A stretch of 64,000 nt of DNA, taken from the NCBI GenBank assembly GCA_047967505.1, contig CM106538.1. The stretch is one strand, 5' to 3'. A program made the position numbers and the translations under genes. Below are positions 13,501 through 24,376 of the stretch, in pieces; positions within the stretch are counted from its first letter, which is position 1; the number at the start of each line of letters is the position of its first letter. This DNA is from Dipteris shenzhenensis. Its lineage: Eukaryota; Polypodiophyta; Polypodiopsida; Gleicheniales. Below the pieces are notes generated by a model. That model was not told where the DNA came from. It searched no databases and was given only the letters and a program-made list of their open reading frames with translations.

Positions 13501-16500
13501 TGGAGCAAAAGGTATGGCAAGCCAAGGAGGAGGTCATTCATGTCCTCAGCCTATAAAACATGAAAACATAGTTGATGCAGCTTGTCATGGCAAAGCCTCA
13601 AAAATAGCATATAAGGAAGTCCAAGCCAAGGTTTGCCTTGCTTAGGCAGCTATAATTATGCAAACAATTTGATGAATTTAATTCTACGCATTGTCAAAGG
13701 AGGTGCAAATAGTGATTGGAAGTAGCATTGAGGGGATGGAAGTGCTGGTCATGGAAGGCAATGCCATATTCCCAAGGAGACCACAGAGAAAACCATGAGA
13801 ACCGCTAGTGAGGAAGAAAGGACTGCTCATAGAAGCCGTATATGTATCTTCTTGACGCTCTAAAACCTTTCTTCTACACTATGCAGGGTAGGACCTCCAT
13901 GAGAGGGAAACCAAAGCCCTATTAGAGTGTGAGGGGGTTATGTTCTTCCGAATATTTGTTTTCATGAAATGTGTGATTGGAGAAGCTAGAAGCTCAAGAA
14001 TGGGAATGTGCAGTAGGTCTGTTTTAGATTTCTTATTTTGCAGATAACTAAAAAGCACCTGCCTTTTCAATAGTTCAAGCCTGCTGAAAAGTTTAAAGGT
14101 CTTGCAGTGCTATCGGTTTTCCCAGGCAGCTTTGGGTGCTGACCTCCTATCTGCCTTGATCGTTGTGTGAAAACCCTTTTGAAGGAAAACGTCTCCGAAT
14201 TTAAATACTCTGGGCTTCCGTTTGTTTTGCTTTTTCTGTCCTCATATTTTTCTACTGTTTCTCCCTTATTCATCAAACCATCTGCAGAAAGAAGAGAAAG
14301 TGTACCAAGGGCTATTAGCGTACATGATCAAGTATGATGCTGGTATTCTTGATATATAAGGGGCTCAAATTTAAAACTCTTCACTATGATTGAACACTCT
14401 GCTGCTTGCTTGAACCAGTTTCGGTATTCATAGTTTGCAGTTTTGCATGGGAGCTTCGTAAACACACTATGAAGTTGTCCCTAGTAGGCTGTAGCCAAGG
14501 CTTTTCTTCTTTGTAGACATGTGGAAATGTTGGCATTGCCCAGCTTATTTGTAGCTAGGTTTTTGGAGAATTTGTCTGCCATTTTGTTGTATGGGGACTG
14601 TTTGAACAATGTGAAAAGTGTGAGTGGCTACCCTTGCGACAAAAGGTGCCACCTCCATAGCATAGCTGGCATAATATGACATGGTGAAAGCCTTGTCAAG
14701 AGATATCTCTGAAGTGGATGATGAACAATTCATTGGATTTGTATGATGATGAGGGACTGATGTTTGCAGTCGTGTAAAAAAAACTCGACCAAAACAAATC
14801 AATAGTGTGTGCTTTGAAACTTAAAAGAGCCTCTAGTTTAAAAAGTGAATTTTCTCATCTTTAATATGTGGACAGTGTCACTTTCCGACCTATAATCAAT
14901 AGGCAATGGCAGTCAGACAATATATATGGCCATGAGAGGCCTCATAAGGGAAGCGTCTTCAATAGACTTCTGCAGTATGCTGCAAAGATAGCTGAAAAGA
15001 AGCAAAAATGGCATGACAATGAGATGAAACTCGTTGACCCTACCACTGGGCAAGAGCTTTTCAGACCTCAAACGGGACGGAAACCTTATGCTGAGGTAAT
15101 AATGCACAATGCTTAACGTTTCTATCACTTCTCAGTTAGTGGTTAAAGAAAATTGATACTATCTAAATCTTCTGTCTGTGCAGAGGAATACAGATGCCAT
15201 ACCCATTGGTGATTTCTTGTACCAGCTCAAGTTTACCCTTGATAGCAAGAGGCGGTCTTTAGAAGACAGAAATGTGCAAAAAGCAAAGGAGCTTGCTAAT
15301 TGTCAATATGTTAGCCCAAAGTCTTCAAAGCTACTTGAAAACCGAAAAGCTCGAAGCCTCCAAGAAATATTCAATCATCTTGATTCGGATAAGGTCTGCA
15401 ACAATCTCTTGTTTTTTTTTTCAGAGAAGTATTTAATCTCTTGTTAGTCACTGAAGTTCTGAGATATATAATTCTAATGGGTATGGCAAAAAAAACTAAC
15501 AGTAACTGTTAGAACAGGGAAGCAAATTATACCATTCAAAGAAGCTATAAGTTCCACATTGTACATTATCAGTCACTGTCGAACCACATTGAAGCCATTC
15601 TCATTTGATTATGTCCTGTTTTAGTATTATATCTTTGTGACTCAAATTTTTGGTACAGAGAGGATGTCTGGCTACATTATGTGCTTCTGTAAGAATTCAA
15701 GTGTCTGTTTTGTACTTCTTGGAATAATTTAGTACCCGAGATTTACAATGTTTGACCTGCAGGTTGGCTATATTGACATAAGTAAAGTTGATACAAAGGA
15801 GCTGTCAAATGAGATTGTTGACGATATCAAACGAGTGAAGGAACTTAGCTCTAATACAGAAAGACGTCTCTCCTTTAATAGATTTGAAGCTCTCATGATG
15901 TCTGTTCAGGTACAACAGGATTCTCTTCATTGAAGTTTTAAACTAGATGGGCATCCTTAATCATCATAATAAGAGTAATAGTTTTATTCTAGCTGGGTAT
16001 TTGAGTGTCTCCACCAATATTTCTTTGACTGATGGGGGACTGCAGGACTTTCTTCTGTTGAAATGGGTATTCCTGTGAATTTTTTATAAGCACACACAAG
16101 TGAAAATGAGGGTATGGACCTGAAAGGGAGGGGTAAACTACGATGCTGGAATGCAGGCTCTTTGAACATTTTTTATTGTTCTTGTAGCAGAAGAAGAAAG
16201 CAAGAGGAATTCGTTTGGTGCTCAAACCTTGTAGAAAACACTCAGAGCTGCAGAAGTTTCCATTCAGGTTCAAGGTGGATCACCATTCTTCTCATTTAGC
16301 ATCTGGTCGAAGAAAACCTGGGTATGATATTTGAGCCTAATAACTATCTTTAGTGATTGTGTTAATTTTGTAGATTTAAATAGGAATTAAGATTAACCAC
16401 ATGGCTACTTGGCATTGTGGTTGTCAATTTTTCATAACGTAGTTAATTTTTAGATTACATGCAGCAATAGTCGGCATTGGTACAAATTGATATTATCAGA

Positions 16501-17243
16501 TAGAGAAAGAAAACAAGCTAAGATAGAAGCCTTAAGGAAAGAAAAGGAGAATCAGGAACTTGCTGAATGTACATTTAGACCTTCATTGTACAAAAAAGAC
16601 CGCAAAGGTCCAGCCAGGGTATGCATTTTTTGTCTAGTTTTTGAGTTTGTAATTGTAAGGTATGTGTGAAGCATTGATAGAATGATGTTTAACACTGCTT
16701 ACCTCTGCTGATCCATTTACAGTTTATTCATGGGGGCCCAGTAAGCAAGCACCTCTCTCCTCAGTCTACGGTGGTGGTGAAAGAGCAACAAGAGATCCAT
16801 GGATTCATATTTCAAGAAGTCAATATGGAAGGATCTGGTATGTCATTTTACCAATCGGGTATTATTAATTGCGGAGTTGCATTTCTGGTATTTTCTAAAA
16901 GCCTGTGAAGCTAAGAACGAGACCTTTTTCCACACATAGCAAATGCAAAGATTTGCAGTCGATTTGCTCTGCTCTGGTCATTGTTAGCAAATGCATCAAA
17001 TTGTGTATGTAGAGTAAGGAAGCTAGATCTCTCACCCATCGTTTTTACATCTCCCACTCTCGCATTTTTGAATTTCTGGCAGTTTATGCAGAATCAGCAA
17101 CTGCTGCTGATACAGCTTCACCATTGAGCTTGTTGAAGTCGTTGAAGCGAATAGTGTCACGGTCAACAGAACGCCAAGAGATGAATCCCTCAATTAGTGA
17201 TCGAAGTAATGGATTCTATCTGAGTGATATGCCTGAGGTCTAG
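1554..17243 (+). CDS. 15-exon gene, conserved protein with TFRP motifs and EF-hand-like segment
   Basis: Proposed coding exons: 1554-1679, 1806-1830, 1912-2095, 2718-3066, 3212-3337, 4672-4850, 5184-5280, 5386-5552, 14876-15095, 15184-15393, 15763-15909, 16191-16321, 16465-16618, 16723-16837, 17083-17243. All introns are GT-AG, the phases agree, and the total is 2391 nt (796 codons plus TAG). The start is the first in-frame ATG after a stop at 1527. Residues about 51-112 form a compact domain (ITVEIADGR...EGD...[15 protein letters not shown]). Lysine/glutamate-rich, coiled-coil-like stretches follow at about 229-330. ECTFRPRIN lies near residue 370, VTFRPIIN near 419 and ECTFRPSLY near 690. 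A degenerate EF-hand loop ([12 protein letters not shown]) spans the exon 10/11 junction near 560; position 12 is K, so calcium binding is doubtful. I do not recognise a named family. The style recalls cilium-associated and protist proteins (inference only). Exons 1, 2 and 4 are less certain than 5-15. Confidence 0.8.
5779..6739 (+). repeat. Probable 5' LTR of the intronic gypsy element
   Basis: It ends ...GTTGCA one base before the primer-binding site, so it has the expected CA end. It holds an AATAAA signal at 6592-6597 followed by a GA-rich U5-like stretch, and a palindrome array at 5905-6194 in the likely U3. The 5' boundary is a guess, because no second LTR copy is available for comparison. 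Confidence 0.6.
5905..6194. promoter_or_regulatory. Array of about ten short palindromes with TTGAC cores
   Basis: Successive inverted repeats: ACTTAACC-TC-GGTTAAGT (5926-5943), CCTAA/TTAGG (5947-5962), CTTGGC/GCCAAG (5967-5983), GGTTAACC-AT-GGTTAACC (5986-6003), TTGAC...GGTCA (about 6018-6030), GTTGAC-TTCG-GTCAAC (6037-6052), GTTAAC-TTCG-GTTAAC (6076-6091), CCAACC-TC-GGTTGG (6101-6114), a 22-bp imperfect pair (6119-6140 with 6153-6174), and GGTTGACC-TC-GGTCGACC (6177-6194). TTGAC followed by C or T is the W-box core bound by plant WRKY factors. A regulatory role is inference. Confidence 0.7.
6741..6752 (+). other. Primer-binding site (initiator Met tRNA)
   Basis: TGGTATCAGAGC is the usual plant LTR-retrotransposon primer-binding site, complementary to the 3' end of initiator methionine tRNA. 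It fixes the end of the 5' LTR at about 6739. Confidence 0.85.
6753..8011 (+). other. Gypsy leader, no clear coding region
   Basis: This untranslated stretch of about 1.26 kb lies between the primer-binding site and the first gag ATG. ACGTG (G-box/ABRE-like) motifs cluster near 7325-7385, and CTGGTTAG/CTAACCAG-type inverted motifs lie at about 7430-7560. Short open frames here match nothing I know. Confidence 0.5.
8012..9294 (+). pseudogene. Gypsy gag with zinc knuckle 1, broken
   Basis: It starts at an ATG ([14 protein letters not shown]). A serine-rich tract lies near 8390-8455, then a capsid-like region ([16 protein letters not shown]... ASAWWSAQ) of the Retrotrans_gag type around 8500-8950. 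A CCHC knuckle ([14 protein letters not shown]) is at 9223-9264. Frameshifts and stops interrupt it, including TAG at 8751-8753 where the context suggests glutamine. Gag would form the particle and bind RNA; this copy cannot make a full protein. Confidence 0.75.
9300..9520 (+). pseudogene. Gypsy aspartic protease, first copy (partial)
   Basis: The frame holds [17 protein letters not shown], a retropepsin active-site region in which D-S/T-G has become DPG (9433-9441). A stop follows directly, then VDLALRMGI. It parallels the second protease at 10131-10515 ([10 protein letters not shown]...DIAARLGI). Only the N-terminal half is recognisable. Confidence 0.6.
9668..10130 (+). pseudogene. Second gag C-terminal part with zinc knuckle 2
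   Basis: The region reads [16 protein letters not shown] and continues as a basic linker to a second CCHC knuckle, [14 protein letters not shown] (9995-10036). This repeats the gag end and knuckle already present at 9223-9264, but the sequence is clearly different. TAG at 9846-9848 and a frameshift near 9930 interrupt it. It may come from nesting or recombination of two related elements. Confidence 0.6.
10131..10515 (+). pseudogene. Gypsy aspartic protease, second copy
   Basis: It contains [10 protein letters not shown] (the active-site D-S/T-G is now DLG at 10209-10217), then DIAARLGI, and later a region reading like [13 protein letters not shown] after a frameshift. The change at the second catalytic-triplet residue and the frameshift indicate an inactive protease. 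Confidence 0.65.
10516..11642 (+). pseudogene. Gypsy reverse transcriptase
   Basis: The N-terminal part is broken (TAG at 10813; frameshifts at 10890-11060). From about 11040 the frame is clear: [16 protein letters not shown], then [14 protein letters not shown], the catalytic box FFDDMIVFS (FDD at 11262-11270), [10 protein letters not shown] and a thumb region ending at TAG 11640-11642. Aspartates of the FDD box are kept. RT copies the genomic RNA into cDNA. This copy is interrupted and non-functional. Confidence 0.85.
11643..12040 (+). pseudogene. Gypsy RNase H
   Basis: It continues in the RT frame past the amber codon: [15 protein letters not shown], then [20 protein letters not shown] and [11 protein letters not shown] frameshift follows near 11835. 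The C-terminal part reads [17 protein letters not shown], the standard end of the Ty3/gypsy RNase H. It would degrade RNA in RNA:DNA hybrids. Confidence 0.8.
12060..13260 (+). pseudogene. Gypsy integrase
   Basis: The zinc-binding part ends [14 protein letters not shown]. The core has [11 protein letters not shown] (first Asp, 12426-12428), [12 protein letters not shown] (second Asp near 12609) and TDGQSEEAN (Glu). The C-terminal end reads [16 protein letters not shown] and LPDI. Stops: TAG at 12675-12677, 12891-12893 and 13207-13209, each where glutamine or a similar residue would fit. I could not recognise a chromodomain downstream. Confidence 0.85.
13331..14875. other. Intron remainder after the gypsy element
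   Basis: No coding motif, LTR match or RNA gene was recognised here. It ends at the acceptor of exon 9. Confidence 0.5.
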
Positions 17244-18868
17244 GTGACCTCAAGGTGTCATACACTGTGGTGCTCATGTTGCCTTTTGAGGATGAAAGCT
17301 TTGATGGCTTCATTGAATTTGGCGTTTTGGAACAATGGTCACATGAGGCATGCTCATTGGCCAGAAACTGCTCTGTATACTAGTGAACGGATCGTAGGGA
17401 AGAAGATAACAGTATGAAGTATGGATGGGCTTTTCAAGATTCAAATCAAAATGAAGAATTGTATAATTACTCTTTGTATGGTCTTCTTCTCATTAGTGGC
17501 TCTCTATTTGGCCAAAGGTATAATGATTTTTCTGAAACTTGGCCTCTTCATCCATTTGCATAAAAACTATTTCCATTCTCTGCTTGCAGGGTGCAAAAGA
17601 CATACTCACTCTGGCTATTTTTGGTAACTTGTTTTTGCTTTGGTCCTGCAGATGCATTATTTAACGATGGCAATTTGTGACACTTTGAAATAGGATTCCA
17701 TTGGATAAAGATTGCCCATTATATGAGCTATTGTGTTTTGGTTATGTCACGAGGCTTGCCTGGTTGCCTTGTTGCCTTAAGTCTTTTGAATAAGCTTGCC
17801 TCAGCCCTCCTCTCAAATGTTTTGTAGTCCTTGCCTCGTAGGTTTGACCAGTCGGATCTGTAATAGAGGAAATTGAAACAAGAGTATGCTGAGTGTTCTG
17901 GGTCTTGTGCATCCTTTCGGTTAATCTGATTGATTTTTTGGTTCCTTAGTTTTGTAGTCATCACATTTATTGCAATATCCACTTGAGACGAGCATAGTGA
18001 AAGGAAGGAAATGTTCAAGGTTCATAGTTTCTTATCTAAATGTTTTTGTTCAAGGACTTGAGATTTCACTAGTGCAACATTTACAATATCATTGAGAGTA
18101 CTTAAATTTGGCAATTGCACCAACCATTATTCTATGATTCTACCTTGATTTCTAGAGTTTGATCCTAAAGTAAAAGCAATTATGCATTGAAATAGCATAA
18201 GGCCTAATCAAGGTGCATTGACTTTTGTGGGACTCTTTATGTAAAGCACAATGAACACCTAGAGGGATGATACACAAGTGAGCATGAGAGCTTGTAAGCA
18301 TTGACTACATTTACATGGAACACGGTTTAGGTGGTTCAGGTTTAGAGGTAAATGAAGGTTGTAATTGAGATTTTTGTTCCATATGTAGAGATATCATGGA
18401 TATTTTAAATTACATGAAAAATGGAGCTATTGATGTGAGGGGGTATGAAGGTATAAACTTACAAGCACAATGGCTTTCAAAAGGAACATATGTATACTTC
18501 TCCAACTATGAATTATTCTTTTATGTACCCCCTGTGAAATCTCTCCTTTACACTCTCTTTTTAACCACCCCACACACCAAGCACACTAATCCTATAGCTC
18601 CTCTAATTCCTCTCAACCCATGCACTGATTCTCTCTTTACTCCACTTATGACTTAAACTTCACTTGTGACTTAATTTTAAAAAAAAAAAAAATCTAAGAA
18701 TCCATATGGTTGTCTATATTTCTAGGTAACGCGATAACAAGTTGGGCAAAACATGCATTACCCATCTACCCAAACATAACTATGATGTTCTAAAACCTAG
18801 TTTGTTTGGATGGTGGCAGGTAAGTAGACCTTGACCTCAGAATCTAGACTCCTTGAGGATTCAATATC
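17244..18868. other. 3' flank of gene 1
   Basis: This stretch carries the probable 3' UTR followed by AT-rich intergenic DNA. No gene is recognisable. I could not place a polyadenylation site with confidence. Confidence 0.5.
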
Positions 18869-19369
18869 TTTTTTAAATATTGTGTTTGTCAAACTCAATA
18901 TTATAAAAAATTCTTGATTTTGATAAATTTTTTTGCAAACTCTATTTGTTGCATTTTTTAACTTAGATGTTTCCAAGGATGTTTTTATGGAATCTATACT
19001 TATATATCAATATAACATCTTGGCGAAAGTTTTCAAGCTCATTTTTTAAGTTTCGCAATATTGGTAGAATGTAGTACCTTTTTATATATTTTCTTTTGAA
19101 TTTTGAAAGAAAAAATGTAAACCTTGGCGAAACTTTAAATTTTCTTGCATAAAAGTTTCAAATCCTGGCGAATGTTTCAAACTTTTATTTTTATTAGGGC
19201 ATACAAACTTTTGATGGAAATATAAAAGTTTAGCTTCTTAACAAAACGAACTTGAAAAAATCATCATAGGATGTCTCACACATTTTTTCCTTATATGTTC
19301 TCTTTTTTTACTTTTTATCCAATTGATGAAATTAATTGTATGGCTCAGTTATTGATGGGAAATTTTAAT
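18869..19369. repeat. Dispersed repeat, right inverted copy with an insertion
   Basis: This is the reverse complement of the window start (1-205), interrupted by about 300 extra bases at 18971-19274. The two copies lie about 18.9 kb apart in opposite orientation and bracket gene 1. Confidence 0.75.
18971..19274. mobile_element. Small insertion flanked by GATGT
   Basis: This block is absent from the left copy of the repeat and is bordered by the direct repeat GATGT (18966-18970 and 19270-19274), as a target-site duplication would be. Inside, a TGGCGAA-containing motif recurs three times near 19020, 19120 and 19165. It has no coding capacity and may be a short non-autonomous element. Confidence 0.5.
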
Positions 19370-19578
19370 CTAAACACACACTTTGATTTCCCAACTAACC
19401 TTTGGTCGGGGCTAGTGCCATACAATTAATTCACATCCATTGGCTAATTCTTTAGCATGGATAATCCCTAGTCATTTTGTCATCCGCCTTATTTCTTACT
19501 AACTTTTATATCTATTTTGTAGAAGTGGTTTACGCATTTACTATTGGTATTATTTTTTTATTTTGATGCTTACCATAC

Positions 19579-19726
19579 AGATTCAATTTTATTCAATTAT
19601 TATCAATAGGTGGGGAGTAAGTTTCACATGGTGGGCTCTCTCCCCACCATGTAGATCCAATTTTATTCAATTATTATCAATAGGTGGGGAGTAAGTTTCA
19701 CATGGTGGGCTCTCTCCCCACCATGT
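19579..19726. repeat. 74-bp tandem duplication with internal hairpin
   Basis: Two nearly identical 74-bp units lie at 19579-19652 and 19653-19726. Each contains CATGGTGGG, a 7-base loop, and CCCACCATG, a perfect 9-bp hairpin. Confidence 0.9.
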
Positions 19727-19755
19727 GGTCTTTACCCTCTGGGTTGGGGGTGGGA

Positions 19756-19781
19756 CATACACACACACACACACACACACC
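19756..19781. repeat. (AC)n microsatellite
   Basis: Uninterrupted dinucleotide run of about 12 units. Confidence 0.9.
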
Positions 19782-22290
19782 TCCCCTTGGGGACCCATGT
19801 GACCCCAAGGTGTACATGTTGAGAGCATAGGACTCACATACTATGGCTCCCCACATTGGGACGAGCAAGGGGTCTCTTAGGCTTTTGATTATCGCATACA
19901 CCTATATCGATGTCTCTTATGATAATTCCTAGACTTAATACTTTTATGCTTATCTAATTGGTGGCTACATATCTAAAGGACCACGATATGCTTTAGAAAG
20001 GAATTCATGAGAGAATGAACCTTTATACGTATGGCACATGTCGAGTGCAAGGACTACCTTGCCCAGTAACAATAGAAAATGTGGTTAATGGGATAGTGGA
20101 CCACGAAGTGGATGAGTACCATTGGAGCACCATGTTTTTAGGCTGGTAATATAGTAATGGGGAAGATGGCCAATGATCTGCCAATTAAGTGTTGTGGACA
20201 GAGTACTCTCTTCCCTCAAGCATAGGACGGAAACCGTCTCTCTTTTGCTCTAGAGAAGAAAAACGGAGCATTTGAAGGACTAAGTAGATGGACTTACACA
20301 AAGCCATGCAGGAGGTCATTTGCATGGCGAGAGAGTAGCAGAAACGTGGAGAAGATGGAGATCCCCTCAGTCTCCCTCTCATTCGAAGGAACCCAACCAG
20401 GTATCCAAGCTTTGTATTCATCCAATGGATTTTATCTGGTAGTGTTCTTAACGATGAGATTCAAATGCTGAAATAGCTCACTGGTCCGGTAGGCTGTGGA
20501 ACTATGAAGCATGAAGGGGCTCCGAATAGAGTTGTAGTAGGCCGTGACACATTCTTGGGGACTGCAGCATAGTTCCGCTTTCATTCGGCTTCGAGACCAC
20601 AATCATTGGAACCTTGGAGTGACTCACGAGCTACGTTGATAACTATGCCACCATTTCACCGTTACTGCATGATTCTTTGATCTGTAATGGTCCTTGATGA
20701 CTAGCAGATTTCTCACTGTGTGCATCTAGTATGCACAAGCTAGATGCCCACGCCTTAACCCCTTGTGCGACTTCTCTAACTATACTCGGCCTCACACTCT
20801 GCTAGTAGCTATCTGTTGGGTGTGTGAATTGTGAAGCCTCACACTTACTTCAACCATTGCTTCTACTATCACGGATTCTCTACGTTGTCAAGTGACCAAC
20901 AGAGACTTACACTTCTAGGATCACAAAGCTACACAACTCTATGGCAAACAAAGTTATACTTCTGTTTCCAAGCCTGGGAGCTCAACTGTGTCGATGCAGA
21001 TTGGCACCGAATAGAGGATTGGAGCTTTGTTTCCATTTTGATCCATGCTAATAAGCTCTGTATGGATTCTGCACCATATCCCAGAGGACTGCAATATCAA
21101 AGCTAAAAGATCTCTGGGTCTCCTCACAGGCGCGTTACTTCTTGAAGCAATACTTCCTATAGATTATTTTGAGAGGGCCTACTGGTGGCTACGTCCATTG
21201 AGAGCTCATACTTGGCCTACTGGAGCATTGGCAGTTGATGCTTTGCGAAGTAACGATAGTTGCTTATACCTTTTACTCCAAGGCTTGTTTGGTTCAATGT
21301 TTTACGTTTACAGAACTTTGTTCAGAGGCATTTACGGATTACCTCCTGGCTTGGAGGCAAAAATGTCCTACTCGGGTGTTGCTTCGACTTAGTGGAGGGA
21401 GCGCAGTAGCCATTCTCTTCTGAGTTCTTTGAATATATAGTGCAACGTGAAGGTCATGGTCGCACTATAGACAATACTTTGATATATACTCTGACTTACC
21501 TTCTATTTAGATGATTCGATACTCTCCACCATAAGCGTAGGATGGATTTCGATCTCTATGGATCTCAATAGTCTCTGACTAGCTTGAGACATGGAAGACT
21601 CGCTTAGTCCTGGAATTACTTCATATGCTGTTCATATAGTAGAACTTGTACACAGAGCTTGTTCTGACACGCTGGTTCTGAGATATATCTTTATTAAAAG
21701 ATCATTGATGACCTTTTTTTCACATAATGCCCTCGCAAGGAGATACTAGATATGGAGGCACATACATCGTTGAGTTGTGGGCACGCACCAACAGTAGTCT
21801 GCTAGCCCAATGCATCGTTTCACACGAAGGCTCCTACCTGCTTCATGTCATGATCGTTAGAAGTGTGGCGCTGTTGTCTCTAACTGAGGGCATAGCACAA
21901 TATCCCTCCATACGTTTCTTACTATGATGACTACTAGTCTAGATTGCCAACACCATTCATGTTTTTGCTAGCCTGAATGATCAGGGACTGTCTGCATTTT
22001 TTACGTCAATAGTTTAAAGTATTGGGATTATTTTCGTTCTGCATTTGTATTGGGATTATTTTGGTTTACATGGGATAGCCACACAAACTCTGTATTACAT
22101 TACAGGGCTTTTCGTAATCTATGCGCAGTGGCCAATGATGCCCATCTATATACACAGAGGACCATCTATACGTTGATGGAGCTGTCTACTTAGAATCGCC
22201 CATCTATACAAAGATGTAGCGGGACCCTGAGTAACATGGTCATGGTACAAGTCACTAAGCCTAAACGATTCGTGCACTAGGAAATAAAAA
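19782..22290. other. No recognisable gene
   Basis: Only short open frames without known motifs are seen. By position, the 3' part could be decayed internal sequence of the gypsy element whose integrase starts at about 22300, but I see no RT or RNase H motif. Confidence 0.4.
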
Positions 22291-22299
22291 TTTTTCCGC

Positions 22300-23290
22300 T
22301 TGAAAAATTGTTTAAGTCCCCGTACATTTATGGCTTCCCTATATTCCTTAGAATTCCTCTAGGAATTCATAAGCAATTTGTGGCTTCTGAACCATGCCAA
22401 TTCTTTGGTAGGAAGGATTTGCATCTTGGGCAACATCACCCACTGATGTCCATCCATTCGTTTCGGAAGTGGGGAATAGATTTTGTTGGGCCCTTGCCCA
22501 TGATTGCCGCAAAAAGAAGTATTTTCTGGTAGCCACTCAGTATGTCACTAAGTGGGCTGAAGCTATCACCCTCCCCGCTACAAATGGTAAGGCAATTTCA
22601 AATTTCATATTTGAACGTATCTACACAAGGTTTGGGCACCCATGGAAATAGTATCTGACCATGGGAGTCCATTCTTAAATGAAGCAGTGGAATTGCTCAT
22701 GGATCACATGGGAATTGATCACCGCACTTCTAGCATCTATCATCCAGCGTCCATGGGACAAATGGAGTGGACCAACGGCCTCCTTTGTAAATCCATGGGA
22801 AAAATGGCCACAGGGAACAGGAGCAAGTGGGATCAGAAGGTCACTGAAGCCGTGTGGGCTTACAACATCACCCATAAGACATCTACAGGTCACACTCCTT
22901 TTGAGTTGGTGTACGGTACTGAGGCAGTTTTACCACTAGAGATAGAGATTTCGGCCTTGAGATTGGCACGAGCAGGATGATAGAAGATGAACATGTAGAG
23001 GCCATGTTGGTACAACTTGAGAAGCTAGATGAAACCCGACGCCTTGTATTCCATCAAACAGAGATCCAAAAAAACCGACAAAAGGCCCGCATGGATGCTA
23101 AGATTCGCAAGGGATGGGAAAGACACTTTGTTGAGGGGGATGTTGTGCGATGCTTTGATAATAGATTGGACCACTAGATGGATAAAAAGTTCCTTCCAAT
23201 GTGGACCAGTCCATACAAAGTCATCAAGGAATGTAGTAATGGGTCTGTACAATTCAGGAGCTACATGAGCCATATGGCAAGAATGTGATC
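22300..23290 (+). pseudogene. Ty3/gypsy integrase fragment
   Basis: Motifs in order: HSFRKWGIDFVGPLP (first Asp), FLVATQYVTKWAEAI, VSDHGSPFLNEAVELL (second Asp), YHPASMGQMEWTNGLL (the Glu after a Q-rich turn), NITHKTSTGHTPFELVYG, then a C-terminal basic part with GDVVRCF and MWTSPYKVIKE. At least three frame changes and stops break it. The divergence from the intronic element suggests a different gypsy lineage. Confidence 0.85.
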
Positions 23291-23369
23291 AACAAGTGTT
23301 ATCTCAAGCCCTTCTTTATTCGTGATGGTCCCAGGCATGGAAATGCTGTGCATTCCCTGCTTGGGGGGG

Positions 23370-24360
23370 AACTATTATGGATAAATTTGACCAAGGTAAA
23401 AGGCATAAATATATGTGTGTGCTTGTATGTGTGGCAATAGTATAATAAAATATGGTGTGCATAGGGCCCAGGGTTGAGGTGACAGGGCATGACCATGTGC
23501 CACCCTTCCACGTAAGAGGACCCATAAGGTGTGTTGTAGATAATCCATGGTAGTTATATTATAAAATGTTAAGGTGGCATGGTTTCTCCATGTGCCACCC
23601 CTCCACCTAGGCAGTCCCATGCCTGCATTTAGTGAGACATGGACCAAGGACCATGGGAGAAGTAATATAAAATAAGTGGAGATGGATATTATATTGGATT
23701 ATTCCCTCCATGTAGGATAGGCCCATGTGGGGGGGGTGTAGATAGTCAAAGTATGCAAGTTAAATAATGGGAAAAGTAGGATGAGGTAGCAAGACTCCTT
23801 GTGCCAACCCTCCACTTGTCCTCCTAGATGTTTGAACGTATTATAAAATTGGGAAGAGACCAAGGGAGTATCTTAGACATGGGATATGGGGTTTGATTTA
23901 TGTGGAAAAATGAGGCAAAGGGTTGTCGCACACAATTGAGAGTGCATACCCACCTAGCCCACATGGGAGACTTTTCCACACACACCATGCATGTGGGAGG
24001 ATGCATTTATTGGGAGAAACCCTCTCTCTTGGCTATAAAAGGAGGGGGCTATTCCTTGATGTAACACGCTCATTCTTATAAAGCCACCTAGCTAGTACTT
24101 TGATTTCCCTCCCATCCTTCCTTTCAAATAAAGCATGACTCTCTTCCCTTGATGTCTCCATCTCTACATTCCACCTCCCATCATGTACATGCTCTTCTTC
24201 CCCCCTCTCCCTTCCCCATTGTGGCATAGTCCCTCTCTTCATTCCCACCCCTCTTAATCCTTTTTCCCCACCTATGTTAATGCTTCTTCCCTCACGTTCC
24301 CTTTTCCCCTATGGCCCTCGAGTGTCGCCATGCCTCGCGTCTAGCATCATGCCTCGAATT
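23370..24360 (+). repeat. Probable 3' LTR of the gypsy fragment
   Basis: It follows a purine-rich run (GGGGGGGAA near 23366) after the integrase. It contains a TATA box (CTATAAAAGG, 24032-24041). Three spaced copies of a GTGCCACCCTCCAC-like motif lie near 23497, 23598 and 23799. Neither LTR end could be fixed. Confidence 0.45.
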
Positions 24361-24376
24361 CTTTTCTAGTTAATAA

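Larger units (their letters stand above)
5553..14875 (+). other. 9.3-kb intron 8 of gene 1
   Basis: The donor follows ...CCTGAAGG at 5553 and the acceptor ends at 14875. The split glycine codon joins YPEG to VTFRPIIN, so the reading frame is kept across the intron. Most of the length is a Ty3/gypsy element in the same orientation as the gene. The other introns are only about 80 to 1350 bases, so this one has been expanded by transposon insertion. Confidence 0.85.

Noticed and set aside
13300-13560. A chromodomain after the gypsy integrase
   Set aside because: No aromatic cage pattern could be traced in any frame.
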